From contig OU744721.1 of assembly GCA_916613615.1 (NCBI GenBank), positions 69,755,060 through 69,819,059 on the forward strand: a stretch of DNA of 64,000 bases. Direction: 5' to 3'. The position numbers and the translations under genes are program-made. Numbering within the stretch: the stretch's first letter is position 1; every line of letters begins with the position of its first letter. The stretch comes from Steromphala cineraria (taxonomy: Eukaryota > Mollusca > Gastropoda > Trochida > Trochidae). Positions 1 through 11,770 of this stretch are shown here, in pieces. Below the pieces are notes generated by a model, which was given only the letters and a program-made list of their open reading frames with translations, was not told where the DNA came from and searched no databases.

Positions 1-1000
1 CAATTTTGTGAAAATTTGAATTTCCCCACACTTCAGCGCCATATAAAAGAATTGGTTGAATTTGTGCATCGAAGATTTTGAAAAAAAAACCCAGAATAAT
101 CAACTGTGTTTAATCTATATAAATGATGTAGCACTTCTAACAGTGTTCTTTTCCCCGAGAAGATAAATCTAAGATACATTTATTAAATTTACAAGAAGAT
201 GCAAAGGGTATGCCAAGATATCTATATGAATCAACCGTTATAACACGTTCTCCTTTATAAAACCGTTTTTCATTTTTCGATAAAGACCCTCCTCTTCTAA
301 AAACAACAAAATTAGTTTTGTCTAGATTCACTTTTAATCCCCACCTTTCCGCATTAGTTTCTAAAATTGATAGCTGTCTCTGAAGACCCGAAACAACATC
401 AGACACTAAAATCACATCATCAGCAAATAATAACAATAAGATTTCAAGCATATCTGGAAATAACTGGACTCCAAACTTTCCGTGTTCTGATATTTCCAAT
501 GATAATTCGTTTATGAAGAACGAAAATAATAGGGGACTCAATATACAACCCTGTCTTAATCCAAGAGGACAATCAAAATAATCAGTTAAAGTGTTATTAC
601 TTTTTACACAAGCTTTAACAGAGTTATAAATACCTTTAAGTGCTTTCAGCATCTTACCATTCATACCGGCCGCATATAAGCACTTCCATAGTTTATTACG
701 ATCAATCGAGTCAAAAGCTTTGCGGAAGTCGACAAAGGCAACATATAGTTTCTTTCTTTTCTTCATTAAAGTTTTTTGAATGATAGCATGTAAAGTAAAA
801 ATATGATCGGCTGCGGAGTACCCGCTTCTAAATCCAGTTTCCGAAAGTTTAATTTGTCTCGAATAGCAGCCCATTTAGTAAGTCTTGTATTAAGTATGCT
901 AGTATAAACTTTGCTCAGAGCGCATAGTATAGAAATTCCTCTATAATTGTCAGGGTTATCTTTGTTTTCTTACTCAAATGGAATCAGTAATATCTTTAGT
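1..1000 (-). pseudogene. non-LTR retrotransposon reverse transcriptase, 5'-truncated and frameshifted relic
   Basis: On the minus strand, 874 to 137 is an open stretch of about 245 residues with reverse-transcriptase blocks in order: GFRSGYSAAD, VDFRKAFDSID (first catalytic Asp), LRQGCILSPLLF, LFADDVILVSD (catalytic FADD) and a YLG block. Homology continues outside this frame. At about 970-880 another frame gives the block DNYRGISIL, so a frameshift lies near 850-880, and a stop interrupts the sequence just upstream. At about 75-15 a third frame gives PILLYGAEVWG, the usual block downstream of the RT core. The element runs off the left edge. Homology is lost above about 1,000 and no endonuclease is seen, which fits the 5' truncation common in LINEs. 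The RT differs in style from the LINE at 37.8-44.0 kb. I do not assign a clade. It is non-functional as it stands. Confidence 0.9.
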
Positions 1001-4000
1001 ACTTTTGTATATATACATGTTTTATACTGCAGTTAAAATGAAGCTTAACTCGTGATCAGTTAGGCTTTAATAGATTCGGAAGGCAATCGTTTATTTATAT
1101 AAAATCAATTGTCACTTGATATTTCAGAAAACAGTATTTACCCCATATATACAAATTAAATGATACATCCCCTCTGAGCGGCATGCTTGATAAAGATAAA
1201 ATAATCTGTAATGAAACATCGCACTCTTCAAATAAAGAAGTTGAATATAAAAACTTGTCCTTAAAAAGATAGGATGTACAAGGAACAGCATGAACATTTC
1301 CTGACATGGTCATTGACCCATTTAGCAAATAATAAGTCTCTTACAAATGTAAATAGTAACAATCAGCAGATATTTAATCTCCTAAAATATGTAGCTACAC
1401 ACCTAATAATTGAAAAAGAAAGGTAAAGAAGACGAAACAGTGAACAACTGATATTATAATGAAATTTAGTCCTTGTATTTTTGTCACTGTTAAAGATTTT
1501 ATGTAAGATCATTTCAAACTAAATGTCAGTGCCTTTTTTTATCCTTATTTGTCCTTCATTGTTATTTATACTTGTTCCTGGTGTATGAAACTATTATTGA
1601 TTTATATATCTGAATCCGTTATACAATTATTGTATTTTTCCTAGCTCTTTCAATAACAGCTTATTTCCGGCGTTTCAAATATCCGTAGGCAACGAGAGAT
1701 CAGATGTCTAGTTTTTGTGTCAGACTGTCTTCCGCTATTTTTTTCCTTGAAGTTACAAACACAACTTTTGGAGAAGAGCAATATGGGGTTGAGAAACTTT
1801 GAGTCATGACATGAAAATTTAATACATGCCTTGCACTCGTCCATCTTGTCTCAGAATGTTGAAAAGTTTGTTGTCAGAAATATTAAGTGAAAAGTAGAAA
1901 CAAGGTCCTTTTAAGATGTTTAAGGATTATTAGATTTAAATCAATGTTTGTAGGTAGCATCTTATCATTTTTGCAACAACAACTCACTTTATTCAATCAT
2001 CAGCTGCTTCGTGTGTAATAAAAATGCAGGTTTCCAAAAAACATATCAACATGAACATTAATTGAATATTATGATTTAAATGTTTTCTTTTATTACAGCT
2101 GGCACCTTGATTATCAAAACGTTATACTTTTTTAACTTTGACTAGATCATTTTTTATCATGATGTTGCTGAAACGAATCATTATGCTAAAAATGTATGGT
2201 AAAATAGAGGGTCTTCCTTTGATAAAAGTCTATTCATACATTCGTATATGCTCCATTCACTTCTTCAAAAAAGAAAAAATCTTGATTTCTAAAGAGCTTG
2301 GACGAACTTTGTTCCAACTTCCAATAACATTCTTCAGTTTTACGAATGATCTTGGACACATGAAACATACACCTTATGAAAATTCTATTTTTGTTATATT
2401 TAAGTGTAACCATGTATTCTCATTCATAATTTCCCTTAAGGTCTAACTTCATTAATGATAAAAAAGTGTGTTAAGTTGTTCTATTGAGTTATTAGCCTTC
2501 GTACAAGTGATATTGATATCCTTCAGTATTGGGTTCATTTACTGTTCTCGGTTAATTGGACCTCATGGTTTGTCAATTTGATGTCACTTGTCAATAATCT
2601 CTGATTTGCTGGTTGAACCTTTGGTTAGGTACAAGTCGTTAAAATCGTGCACGTTTAAGGTTGAAGATTAATTTTGCTGTCAACAAAATATATTCACATT
2701 TGAATGACGTGATGGCGCGTGGTCCTGGGCAATTCTCGATCGTCTGCTATCAGTGTAGTTCAGCAAAAACGAGCATGGCTCATTAGTTGAGTCGGTTACC
2801 CGCCCCACACTGTGACACACATTTAGAGATGTGTTGTCTAATCTTTGGCAAGTGCTTATGTTCACCTAGCAGGAATTGGGTATCTGGGAAGTCTTCTAGA
2901 GGCGTTTATTTCAGCTTGTGTCAGACCTGGGTCATAATGTTGACCCCTATTATATCTCCAATAGTGATAATAATTAGATGATCAGAATAAATAAATTCTC
3001 GTTTATATGATACTTTAGATTTAATATTAATTGAGTGACAGATTTGATCTCTGGATTTCACTGTTTCTTGTTTAGCTCATCTTGCAAACAAACAAATCCA
3101 ATTTTTTCTCTCTGGGAAATGAATTCACCCCTATTTTCATATTCTGTGAAAATTCATGTTATTTGTTTGAGATGTTTAGCTAAGCTGAGGCAGTTTTCAA
3201 AACTCCCAATTAACAGTTGACAAAACACACAATACATGCAATCATAATGCATTTAATTGAGAGTTATTTTTTTCATTCTAAGTTAATTTATTCTTCTCCT
3301 TGTGTTTGTGTGTAAATTATATCTGTTTAATTTAATCTTAAATTTCTGTTTTCATGGATGAGTTTTACACGCTTTCACTTAAATATCATATTCAGTAAAG
3401 TGTCATAAACATTGTCTGGCAAGGGCTTCTATAAGAGTTTTCCAATATATCTTCTATTGCATTCGTTGGATTTCGACTACCATACGACTAAAGATGTTTT
3501 CAAATACATTCGGATACCGCGAGATTCGGATTATCGATGGACGGATTATCGAGGTCTGACTGTATATTTAAATAGATTCAATTTCTTTGTTGAAAAATAA
3601 TTTCAGATAAAATATCTTTTATACATTGATACATCTTTCCCAATATTAGCTCCTTAATTTCCTTCGCAAAAGTATTCCCATATAAGAATAATATTTTCTC
3701 TGTGTAATATTTATATCAAATCAAAGAAAACACGGTGAGATATGAGCAACAAAAGGACCCTGATCCCCGAAGGTCATGTTGACACCACACATCATTTGGA
3801 TGAATGTGACAGTAGAGGAAGTATATTAATGGGTTAGTTTAATTTAGGTGATCAATTATCTGTTTATTTCCTCATTCTACATAACTGCATATACTTTCTT
3901 TTTGTGATATAATCAAGAGATTCAAACAAATCTTCCTTAAACTATACATACATTATGATGGAAGAATAGACATATCTGGTTACAAAGACAGGAATATTGC

Positions 4001-5559
4001 AAACAATTCTCCTTTCGATAATGTCCTTAAACCGAATCATCATATCATTATTACAATTGTCAACAAGGACAAAAATTATCATAGCCAAAAATATTTATAT
4101 CGATAATGGCTTTTGAAATATAAACAAGTATGTTATTACATTTCCAGTGTATGTAAGCAATTGAGCTTTTTACTGACAGTAGACACAACTGAAGTCATTT
4201 GTATCAACTTAAGTCCTGTTAAAAATATGTGATTGTACTTTTGTACTTAAGCTTTTCTCTAACATTTAACATACTATATATCAGTTATGTGTTATAGTAG
4301 TTAGCAGTTATTCTATGTTTATGATGATAGTCGAATTGGTAAGACATGACAATCAACTTTGTGGACAACGTTTTGCCGTTTTAAAGGTCAATGTTATCTC
4401 TCTAACCTATTGGAATGGTTAAGTCATGACGTACCCATCTGGGCTTGTTGAATAAAGGACACGAAAGTTAAAATGTGTTTTAAGCTAACTAGCTAACTTA
4501 GCTAGTTTTAAGCTAACTGAATGTCATACTGAATGTCATAGCAATAAGCCTCTTCACTATACAATGGTGTGTTGCGTATAATCAAATAAAAAAGTTTAAT
4601 ATTTGATCAAAATGAAAAGAATAAACCTCTATGTACAGCAGAGCTGCTCGCAATATTACTTACATATTCGCGGTTTGACTTTGTAATGCAGGTGGAAGAA
4701 GGGTCTTGAGCAATGTGTATTATTTCCATTTATTCAAAGCAAGGGATCAGCTGACTAAAATGTTTCGATCTAAAAGTATTAGGATTAGCGTCTGAGATCC
4801 TATGGCTCTTAAAATTAAATCTACACATTCAAATAGATTTAGATTGTACTTTGGTGTAAATAACAACCATAAAAAGCACTATAAATTATAACGAAATTAA
4901 GGAAGAAGGCAAAATTTTAATAATCAATCGTTTACAAAGTTGATATCTAAAACAAAAACAACAAGGCATGATGGCCAGGAATTTATTAAACTACCAACAG
5001 GTCGCACGGTACGAAAACATGTAGCTGCAAACAATTTGTGATCACTAACCAATTATGTTTTGGCTCTGAGCAAATATTCCATCTAATTTCCGGATTCTAA
5101 TAGTAATAAGCAACAGGAGATTTACTGCCTGAGTTTTTATAATGCCAATTCCTAACTTTTATAAACACACCTACTTTCATTTGATGAAACACAATGGATA
5201 TTGTGATGGAGTTTGTTCAATAGCAATTTTGACGTGTACACTGAAAAAAACTTATACTCTTATACTCCTAAATTAAATGGAAGTGCTTGATTAAGGATTG
5301 TCGTGTTTAAGCATTGTGGCCAATGATCTGATTTAAGGTTATCAAATTTCAAGATTTCTCTGTCCTCATTTTTTCGTGATAAATGGCTAACCCGAATGGT
5401 ACAAATATCTTAAAAAATATTGTTGCTTGAGTATTTGTGAGGAGTATACTACTACTATTACTTAAAGATTACAATTTAAATTTAAGAAATAACAATCAAT
5501 GTCGCTAACACTTTTATTGAAATGAGATAATATTTGTAGAGAAGAGATAACATTTGGAA
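1001..5559. other. unassigned AT-rich sequence without recognisable gene
   Basis: Both strands hold only short frames without recognisable motifs. The longest (2,138-2,446, plus, 102 codons) is AT-driven and lysine/phenylalanine/isoleucine rich. The only internal structure noted is a short imperfect repeat of AGCTAACT-type words at about 4,478-4,540 and one diverged copy of a ~180-bp dispersed repeat at about 4,980-5,160, described separately. Confidence 0.6.
4980..5160 (+). repeat. ~180-bp dispersed repeat, first of six copies
   Basis: A segment containing a TTTTGGCTCCGGGCAAG-like core, then a TTATTTCCGGATTCCAATA-like word, then AACAGGAGATTAACTGCC and a CCAATTCCAAAATGTTT-like end. It recurs in the same orientation at about 10,400-10,600, 20,820-21,000, 27,120-27,300, 51,010-51,200 and 55,920-56,100. 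Some copies are explained by the U1/U2/U3 duplication. However, U2 and U3 each carry two copies about 5-6 kb apart, so the repeat is older than that duplication. No terminal repeats or coding content are seen. It may be the trace of an older, shorter tandem period. Confidence 0.55.
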
Positions 5560-6391
5560 CACTTACTAAACAAGGTCTGTAAAGTATTGAAGTTTAAATA
5601 TATAATGAAAGTCATCTCCAACTCAATCAAGTACACATATCTCGAGATTTGTCTCAATTGGAACTTTATGATTGCAAGCAGAACATCTTTACATAGTGGA
5701 ATTGATTTGTCATAGGTAAATGAAAATTGGCAAGGCATTGAATATATATATGTAGTTTGGAAAATTTGGGTAAATCAATAAAGATCTTGTCAACCTTCAA
5801 GCGAATATTTATACAGTATAACAAGATAATGGAAAAGGAGAACAGACAGCCGAACTTTTAATTCTTTAAGTTACTGTGATGTTTGTCTTGTCATGTGTGC
5901 AAACAAAGATAATACCCTTTGTGAACTAATGAAGGTTGATAGATAAACCCTGTGCAAAATAACTATGGAACTGAAATTAGATCCATTAAACTGTCTCTAG
6001 TTACTGGCATGCTAGTAATTTCATTATTCAAACAGATGGAATAAGTAGTGTGTCCACAGAAAACATAAGTGAATGTTAAGTTCCAATTTCATAGATGACT
6101 GTATGTTGCATTTAAAATCACACAACTAAGTGTTTCGCACAACAAAAGTATATTTTGCATTTAATCATAGAGGAAATAGAGTACAGTGCTTTGGATATTT
6201 CAATTTGTCGGTGTAAATGTTTGCTTTTAACAAGCACATTTACTGGATAATCTTTCATTGACATATCAATATCGTCAATGAATATTTGTTCGACATAAGT
6301 AAATAAATGGAAAACGGTTTTCAAATCGATAAAGTACAACTTCGTCTTTGAATAAAGGTTTTCAATTAGATAAATAGATAAGATTCACATA

Positions 6392-7851
6392 CACACCAAA
6401 AACGTTAAGCATCACCCTGATTTTTCACAGAGGGGTGTACTTCGTTGAAGTATGCTATGAGACTGAGATAAAGAATATAAGCAAAACCAATTTTTATTGA
6501 GAGAACAATCAATTGGTCATTTGCAAGAGTAGTTTTGAAATTGTGTGGGCACTACAAGTTCATGAAAATAAAGAGGGAAATGGACATGAAATATTACCCA
6601 AAACACATGGATGTATTGTCACTACAAGCTCTTGGTGGTGTGTGCCAACCAATCAAATCAGCTTAAATAAAGTGAATCAGTGTTTTAAGAATCACCAAAC
6701 ATCAGTAACGTGTGCAGCCACCACGTGCGCGAATAACTGCAGCCACTCTTCTTGGCATACCCTTTACCAGGTTCCTTAATTGTTCCATTGGTATCCGCTG
6801 CCACTCATCGGGAAGAACGGCTTCCAGTTCCCTCAAGTTTTGTACAGGAAGATCCCTTCTCTGTATTCGACGACTCAATTGTCGTCCATGAACAAGGGTC
6901 TTGTGGTAAGTCTTAAGTCATCACAATGATCAATAACTAAATGACCCAGAACCTCCTGAATGTAGCGAACTCCTGTATAGTTACCAAATGGAGTCTACAG
7001 TCGTAGGAGAAGCCTCTCCAAACCATCACGGATCTCCCGCCATATGGTACCCTTGCCAAAATGTTCCTGGGAGCAAGACGTGTATTCCTGGTCCTCCATA
7101 CTCGGGCTCGGCCATCAACAGCAAACAGCAGGAAACGCCTTTCGTCAGTCCAGTGTTCTCTCCCCCATAATCTCAGGTTCCACCTCTGCCTGTCCACACA
7201 CTATAACCTACGCTCACGTCTGTTGTGATTTGTGAGCATTGGACGCCTGATGATCCTTCTGGCCTGTAATCCGGCAGCTTTGAGGCGATTTCTCAGAGTT
7301 GCTCAAGCGGCGATGAAGTAACCATACCCGTTTCAGATGGGGGCTTGAAGCAAACGGCATGCATCTAACATGTCGTAACAGAGCTTTGGTCTTCCTGATC
7401 GTGGAAGGTCTCTCACATCATTTGTTTGTGCATGCTTCCTGACCAGAACGTTAAGAACGTTGGCTTATGAGGGTGTAGTGTAAGTGAGTTTTTCTGGCAA
7501 TTTATTTGTAAGAAAGCCCTGCCCGATGAAGCCCAATGATCTGCCATCTCAGTGCATTTGAAATATTCTTCTTCGTTTCATTGTCAATAAGAAGTAAAAC
7601 AAATGGTAATGAAGACGGAACCGATCCTTAAATACCCAATACTTGTGATTGTTTAAAACTATGGTTTGTGCAAAACATGGGTGGCTGGATTCACGTGCTT
7701 GTAATTGCGTTCGTGAGATACGTATTTCCAAAAAAAACCACCTTATTTTATCACAAGTAGAACAGTCCTTGATTTGTCATAATGAGGTTGAAATTTTGGT
7801 TTCAGCATATACTGAAAATTTAACTTTTATTTGGGGAATATTTTTGGTGTG
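6392..7851 (-). mobile_element. Tc1/mariner-type DNA transposon relic with TA target-site duplication
   Basis: The ends carry a perfect 14-bp inverted repeat, ATACACACCAAAAA at 6,389-6,402 matched by its complement at 7,841-7,854. Taking TA as the target duplication (6,390-6,391 and 7,852-7,853), the element proper is 1,460 bp, a normal length for the family. Inside lies a broken transposase on the minus strand. The flanks AATAGATAAG and CAGTGACAAT are contiguous in the paralogous units (about 46,158-46,192 in U3 and 14,208-14,240 in U2), with a TA at the junction in U3. This is a genuine empty site and confirms the boundaries. Confidence 0.85.
6706..7440 (-). pseudogene. Tc1-like transposase, broken by stops and frameshifts
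   Basis: Read from 7,440 downward, pieces appear in Tc1 order. An N-terminal DNA-binding block VRDLPRSGRPK is near 7,400. RNRLKAAGLQARRIIRRP and NHNRRERRL follow near 7,290-7,205. The open piece at 7,197-6,937 contains HWTDERRFLLFAVDGRARVW (first catalytic Asp in the TDE motif) and GGRSVMVWRGFSYDCRL, the second block before the next catalytic residue. A C-terminal piece near 6,870-6,706 contains WQRIPMEQLRNLVKGMPRR and VIRARGGCTRY. These are the standard blocks of the DDE transposase that cuts and pastes the element. They lie in different frames with stops between, so the gene is dead. The usual VMVWGG triplet reads VMVWRG. Confidence 0.85.
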
Positions 7852-8117
7852 TATAGTTTCATAGCAGTGACAATAAGAGTAGCAATTTTTTGTGTAGTAA
7901 TCTATTTATCATATGCACATTTAAACATCATGCACCAATGCAAGACAAATATATCCTTATAAATGTTTAAGTTTAGCTGACGTTCAGAGAGCACTTAAAC
8001 AAAACCAATTACCACACCGGTTAGATTGACAAGTAAAGAAATTATGACCAGAACAAAGAACAATTGTTGAGAATCAAGCCAACTTGCTTTTACATCACAC
8101 CATGATGTAAAGTCTTG

Positions 8118-8315
8118 TTATTGCACTTCAGACTGTTGGAAATCTACCCAAATCTTGTATTGGTCTTTGAAATCTTTCATTCTGATGTTTTCAAATCTTA
8201 TGATGTCGATTGATATGTTGCAGACTTGCTGTAATGCATCAGATGTCACAGGTTTTCCATTTTGTCTCTCTTGATGCAAAGAAATGTCTTTAACATTCAT
8301 TGACATGCTTAACAA
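8118..8315 (-). CDS. candidate terminal exon, unknown protein (U1 copy)
   Basis: Minus-strand open stretch of 65 codons ending in a stop at 8,118. It is preceded immediately by a CAG that could be a splice acceptor at 8,316-8,318. The product would be hydrophilic with a charged C-terminal part (IRMKDFKDQYKIWVDF near the end). The paralogous stretches in U2 (about 14,770-14,930) and U3 (about 46,395-46,560) align well at the DNA level but contain in-frame stops, so at least those copies are not coding in this frame. No family is recognised. It could be a chance open frame. It is listed because the same positions carry other exon-like segments across the units. Confidence 0.2.
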   Translation of the reverse strand: MLSMSMNVKDISLHQERQNGKPVTSDALQQVCNISIDIIRFENIRMKDFKDQYKIWVDFQQSEVQ

Positions 8316-9117
8316 CTGGCGTCAAAGAGATATGCACAATTTGAGGTAATAACGACCAGACCTCAGAGTACATTTCAAACATTAATTATTGTTTTTGCAG
8401 ATTCTATAAGCCTTGTCTTGAATTCAAAGAGTCAAAACATCAGTTGATATTTAGTAGATAGGGTAATTGTTGTTAGAAACAAGACCATATTGCAATAAGA
8501 CATAGCGATGATCCCTCACCATTATAATCTCCTTACTTCTTTTGATTATGGGACTGGTACTAGTTGGAGTTTAAAGCGTTTTTGTCTTTTTTGTTTGTTC
8601 AATGAATCTAGAATAAATTTCCCAAAAATGTTCCAAAAGGATAATCCTTTATTACCTTTCAATGCTTCAATTTTATGGCTATCCTTTAATATGATTTAGG
8701 ATGCTTTAAAGTGATGTTCAAAGCCACATAAGTACTGCCTGGCAATTCTCTGGAAAAGTTGTTTTCATTAAATTACAGTTTCTTCATTTTGACTTTAAGG
8801 AAGCTTATCTTCCCCTTTGATCATCATTTGACTTCCATGTATTCCAATGATATTGAAAAGGGGAAGCTTTATTTAAATTTAAAGACAGCGACATCTGTTC
8901 TAAGCAGAGACTATATATATATACACTCTAAGTGAACAATAAATATTTTTCGAATCATGCATGATATACATAAATCTAACTAGGTGAAACAAAGGCTCCT
9001 TATGTATTTTGGAAAGTCAGTTTTGACGCGTACTGATACAGTGGGTGAAACCCTATGCTGGTGTGACAGATCTCTCATTTTGTAGATATATTTTGTAAAA
9101 ACAATCATTAACAACAG

Positions 9118-9314
9118 CAACAAGATATGAATGTCGGGTGGCTCTTTGATATCGAAGGATTAACAGTTACATGTCCAAAACATCGCAAAGAGTCTTTTTC
9201 TTCAATCTTCAAGAATAACACTTTTAATGCAAATGACCACTTCACTACAACACAGAGTGACATGCAATCATTACCAATTGATCAAGGTGAGATCAACGTA
9301 CCAACAATAAAAGC
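9118..9314 (+). CDS. candidate internal exon, unknown protein (U1 copy of a three-copy exon)
   Basis: An open plus-strand segment lies between an acceptor-like ACAACAG (AG at 9,116-9,117) and a strong donor GTAAGT at 9,315. It covers about 65 codons. The distal half contains DHFTTTQSDMQSLPIDQG followed by EINVPTIKA. The same distal half is open in the same frame in U2 (20,264-20,424) and U3 (50,461-50,621). The N-terminal part of U1 differs from the other two. Only U1 keeps a consensus donor; U2 has GTTAGT and U3 GTCAGT. Substitutions between copies are mostly amino-acid changing, so strong purifying selection is not evident. No domain is recognised. Confidence 0.35.
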
Positions 9315-9589
9315 GTAAGTACAGCAGATCTGTCATTATTGGGTAAAGTTTTTTTGCGCTGGTGATGCAATTTCTTGAGCAATTAGTATTATATCCTCCA
9401 AATAAAAATCTAGGGATCAGGACAAAAACTAAATTTAATAGGCAACTTCCTACAGCCACTTCCTAAAAGGGTTAAACTAATGACATTTTTCATAAAGTAT
9501 CTGTCAGTCACTTAAAAATTGTGGATCTTTTACATGTCACTCATCCATTAAGCTAGACTTAAATTGCTAGAGATAATAAATAAGTCTCA

Positions 9590-9939
9590 AAAGGGCATTA
9601 GCACGTTTTATGAAAAATTCATATTTGGAATTTTTCACTGATAATTGGATGTCAGTGCTAATGGTATTAATTTGATAGTGTCATAAATCTCATTTCACAA
9701 AACAATCATCCATAGTCAGAGGACAAATTATGAACATTCACATAAAGTCCATTGGCGGCCATTTTTGTGTGTACACCTTTAATTCATTTTATGTAAGAAA
9801 AAGGAATCACATGGCTGAATTTGACATAATATATTTGATATATTACTGCTTCATTTAGTTTGGATACATCGTCTTTCAATTGGAGCAATTTATTTCCTGA
9901 CATAACATTATACTCCACCTAAAACGTGATACTAGCCCT
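9590..9939 (-). mobile_element. TTAA-target MITE, copy 1 (inverted)
   Basis: About 350 bp, reverse orientation relative to copy 2, recognised by CCATTGGCGGCCATTTTTGT inside and degenerate ends (AAGGGCATTAGCACG left, CGTGATACTAGCCCT right). Its right end and the left end of copy 2 abut at a single TTAA (9,940-9,943). In U2 the equivalent place (about 20,690-20,700) is an uninterrupted ATCTTAAAAATATTCC, so both copies entered after the units separated. Confidence 0.8.
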
Positions 9940-9943
9940 TTAA

Positions 9944-10295
9944 AGGGGCAGTGGCACGTTTTTATGGGGTATATAAGGTGTCAGGAAAATAAAAATTAAA
10001 TGTTCAATTTGAAAGACAATGTATTCAAACTAAATGGAGCAGTTATAATTTAAATATATAATGTAAAGTTTAGCCATGCAATTCCTTTTTCTCACACAAA
10101 ATGAATTAACGTTGTTCACACAAAATGGCCGCCAATGGATTTTATGTGAATCTTCATACTTAGTCCCCTTTCTATGGATGGTTGGCTTGTGTAATGAGAT
10201 TTTGACACTGTCAGAATAATACATTTAGCATTAACTGACAATTATCAGTGAAAGATTTAAATTATAAAATTATTAAAAAACGTGCTACTGCCCCT
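9944..10295 (+). mobile_element. TTAA-target MITE, copy 2
   Basis: Starts AGGGGCAGTGGCACG and ends CGTGCTACTGCCCCT, flanked by TTAA at 9,940-9,943 and 10,296-10,299. The core is ACAAAATGGCCGCCAATGG. Head-to-head with copy 1, sharing one TTAA. No open frame of note (a 64-codon minus frame spans it by chance). Confidence 0.85.
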
Positions 10296-11770
10296 TTAAA
10301 ATATTCATCAGTACTAGCTGGATGTTCTCCTTTTGCTGACACCTAACATAAAGTGTTTATTGCGGCTCAAGGAAATATATGTTTGCATCGTTGAAAATGA
10401 ATGATTTGAAAACTAGACGTCACAAAAGTAACAACATTGTCAAAACAACTCATAATAAACCGTTAGTGGTGTTAAACAATTAGTTCTGCTCCGGGCAAGT
10501 TTTATTGTTTAAGCAATCAATCTTATTTCCGGCTTCCAAAACTTTTCATTGCATTGTAAACGACAGTTATTAGAATTCGTTGAGGCAATACGTGTAATCC
10601 GAAACAACTAAAACCTTGAGTAATAGATTTCATTGTGACAACCGAGGTCATAACAATATATTACAGTTTGTAGACTTTTTTCTATCCATTAGATGTAATG
10701 TCTGTCCTCACGCGAAAGACGTGTAGTCAAGTTAAGATTATTGTACAACCACAAAAGACTGTAAATGCACGTACTAATTGTTCAAACCACTATAAAATAT
10801 TTCCTTCAATTTATTTTTAAGCAGCAATATTCAATTCATTATGTGTGGCTACATGAAGCTATAAAAAATGTGATTTCCAGGACATAATTGTGCATTTATG
10901 AAAAAGACAAATTCGAGATTTGTTTCTGATTGGTGGCATCCTTCCCCTTTCCGAAAAAGGAAGGATCTTGAACTTTATATCACTGACAAACATTACAAAA
11001 ACCCTTTTTACTCGCTGCCTTTGGACATTCATTCAAGTAAGTTCACTATACGTTGCCTTAATTTTTAGCATTTTTTAAACTGTTCTTGCTTTCTTTATTT
11101 CTTATAACAAAGCCTTTAAGGGGACACAGGCGTTTTAGGATTGTAAAAAATTATATTCAATTAAATTCTTTTGTTGATTTGGCATTGTTTTTTCTTCAAT
11201 AGTGAACATGTTTATTTAGTGAACAGGTGAAACCAGGTCATGGTAAAATTATTAGTGATGCCTAAACAAGCCATATGTAGGTGTATGCCCTCAAGAGGAT
11301 ATGTCATGCTACTTAAACATCATGATTTGAGTTCAAAATGCTATGATCAAAACTCGTGCTAAATGCTTTGTTTGTTAACTTACAAGTATTAACATTTAAA
11401 TATATAATAAAAGCCATCTCCAATTCAATCAGAATCGCATAATTAACAAAATCTCTCTTCTCTCGAGATATTTTGCTCATGTTTCTCTCATAAGTTTATG
11501 GTTGCAAGCCCTAAACTTCGGAATAGATTAAAAGTTTCTTCTGATAGGCGTATGTTTTGTTCAGATTTTAGAGCGAGTATAAACATTATGATAATTTTAT
11601 TGTGTAGTTGTAGACAAACCTCTTCGTGTATTAGGAAAATACGGTCATGTATGATAGGTTAGTGATAGGACAAACGATAGGGATATTGAGAAGGAAAACA
11701 AGATTGGAAACATCATCACATAGTGGAATTGATTTGTCATGGTTAAATGAAGATTGGCAAGGCATTGAAT

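Larger units (their letters stand above)
5560..11385. repeat. paralogous unit U1 of a diverged tandem duplication
   Basis: U1 aligns by eye, with many substitutions and indels, to segments of U2 (11,390-22,375) and U3 (45,385-52,560). Anchors are the TGGCAAGGCATTGAAT word (about 5,730 / 11,758 / 45,500), AATAGATAAG (about 6,372 / 14,208 / 46,158), CTTGTATTGGTCTTTGAAAT (about 8,152 / 14,817 / 46,448, slightly diverged in U3), GACCACTTCACTACAA (9,235 / 20,344 / 50,542) and the ACTCGCTGCCTT region (about 11,010 / 22,009 / 52,219). U1 lacks the equivalent of 16.5-20.2 kb of U2 and ends where U2 starts. It carries a private Tc1 insertion and two private MITEs. Confidence 0.75.

Noticed and set aside
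4478..4540. Short AGCTAACT / GAATGTCAT repeats
   Set aside because: Too short and imperfect to be more than local slippage.
6937..7235. Plus-strand frames overlapping the Tc1 transposase
   Set aside because: Antisense shadows of the recognisable minus-strand transposase.
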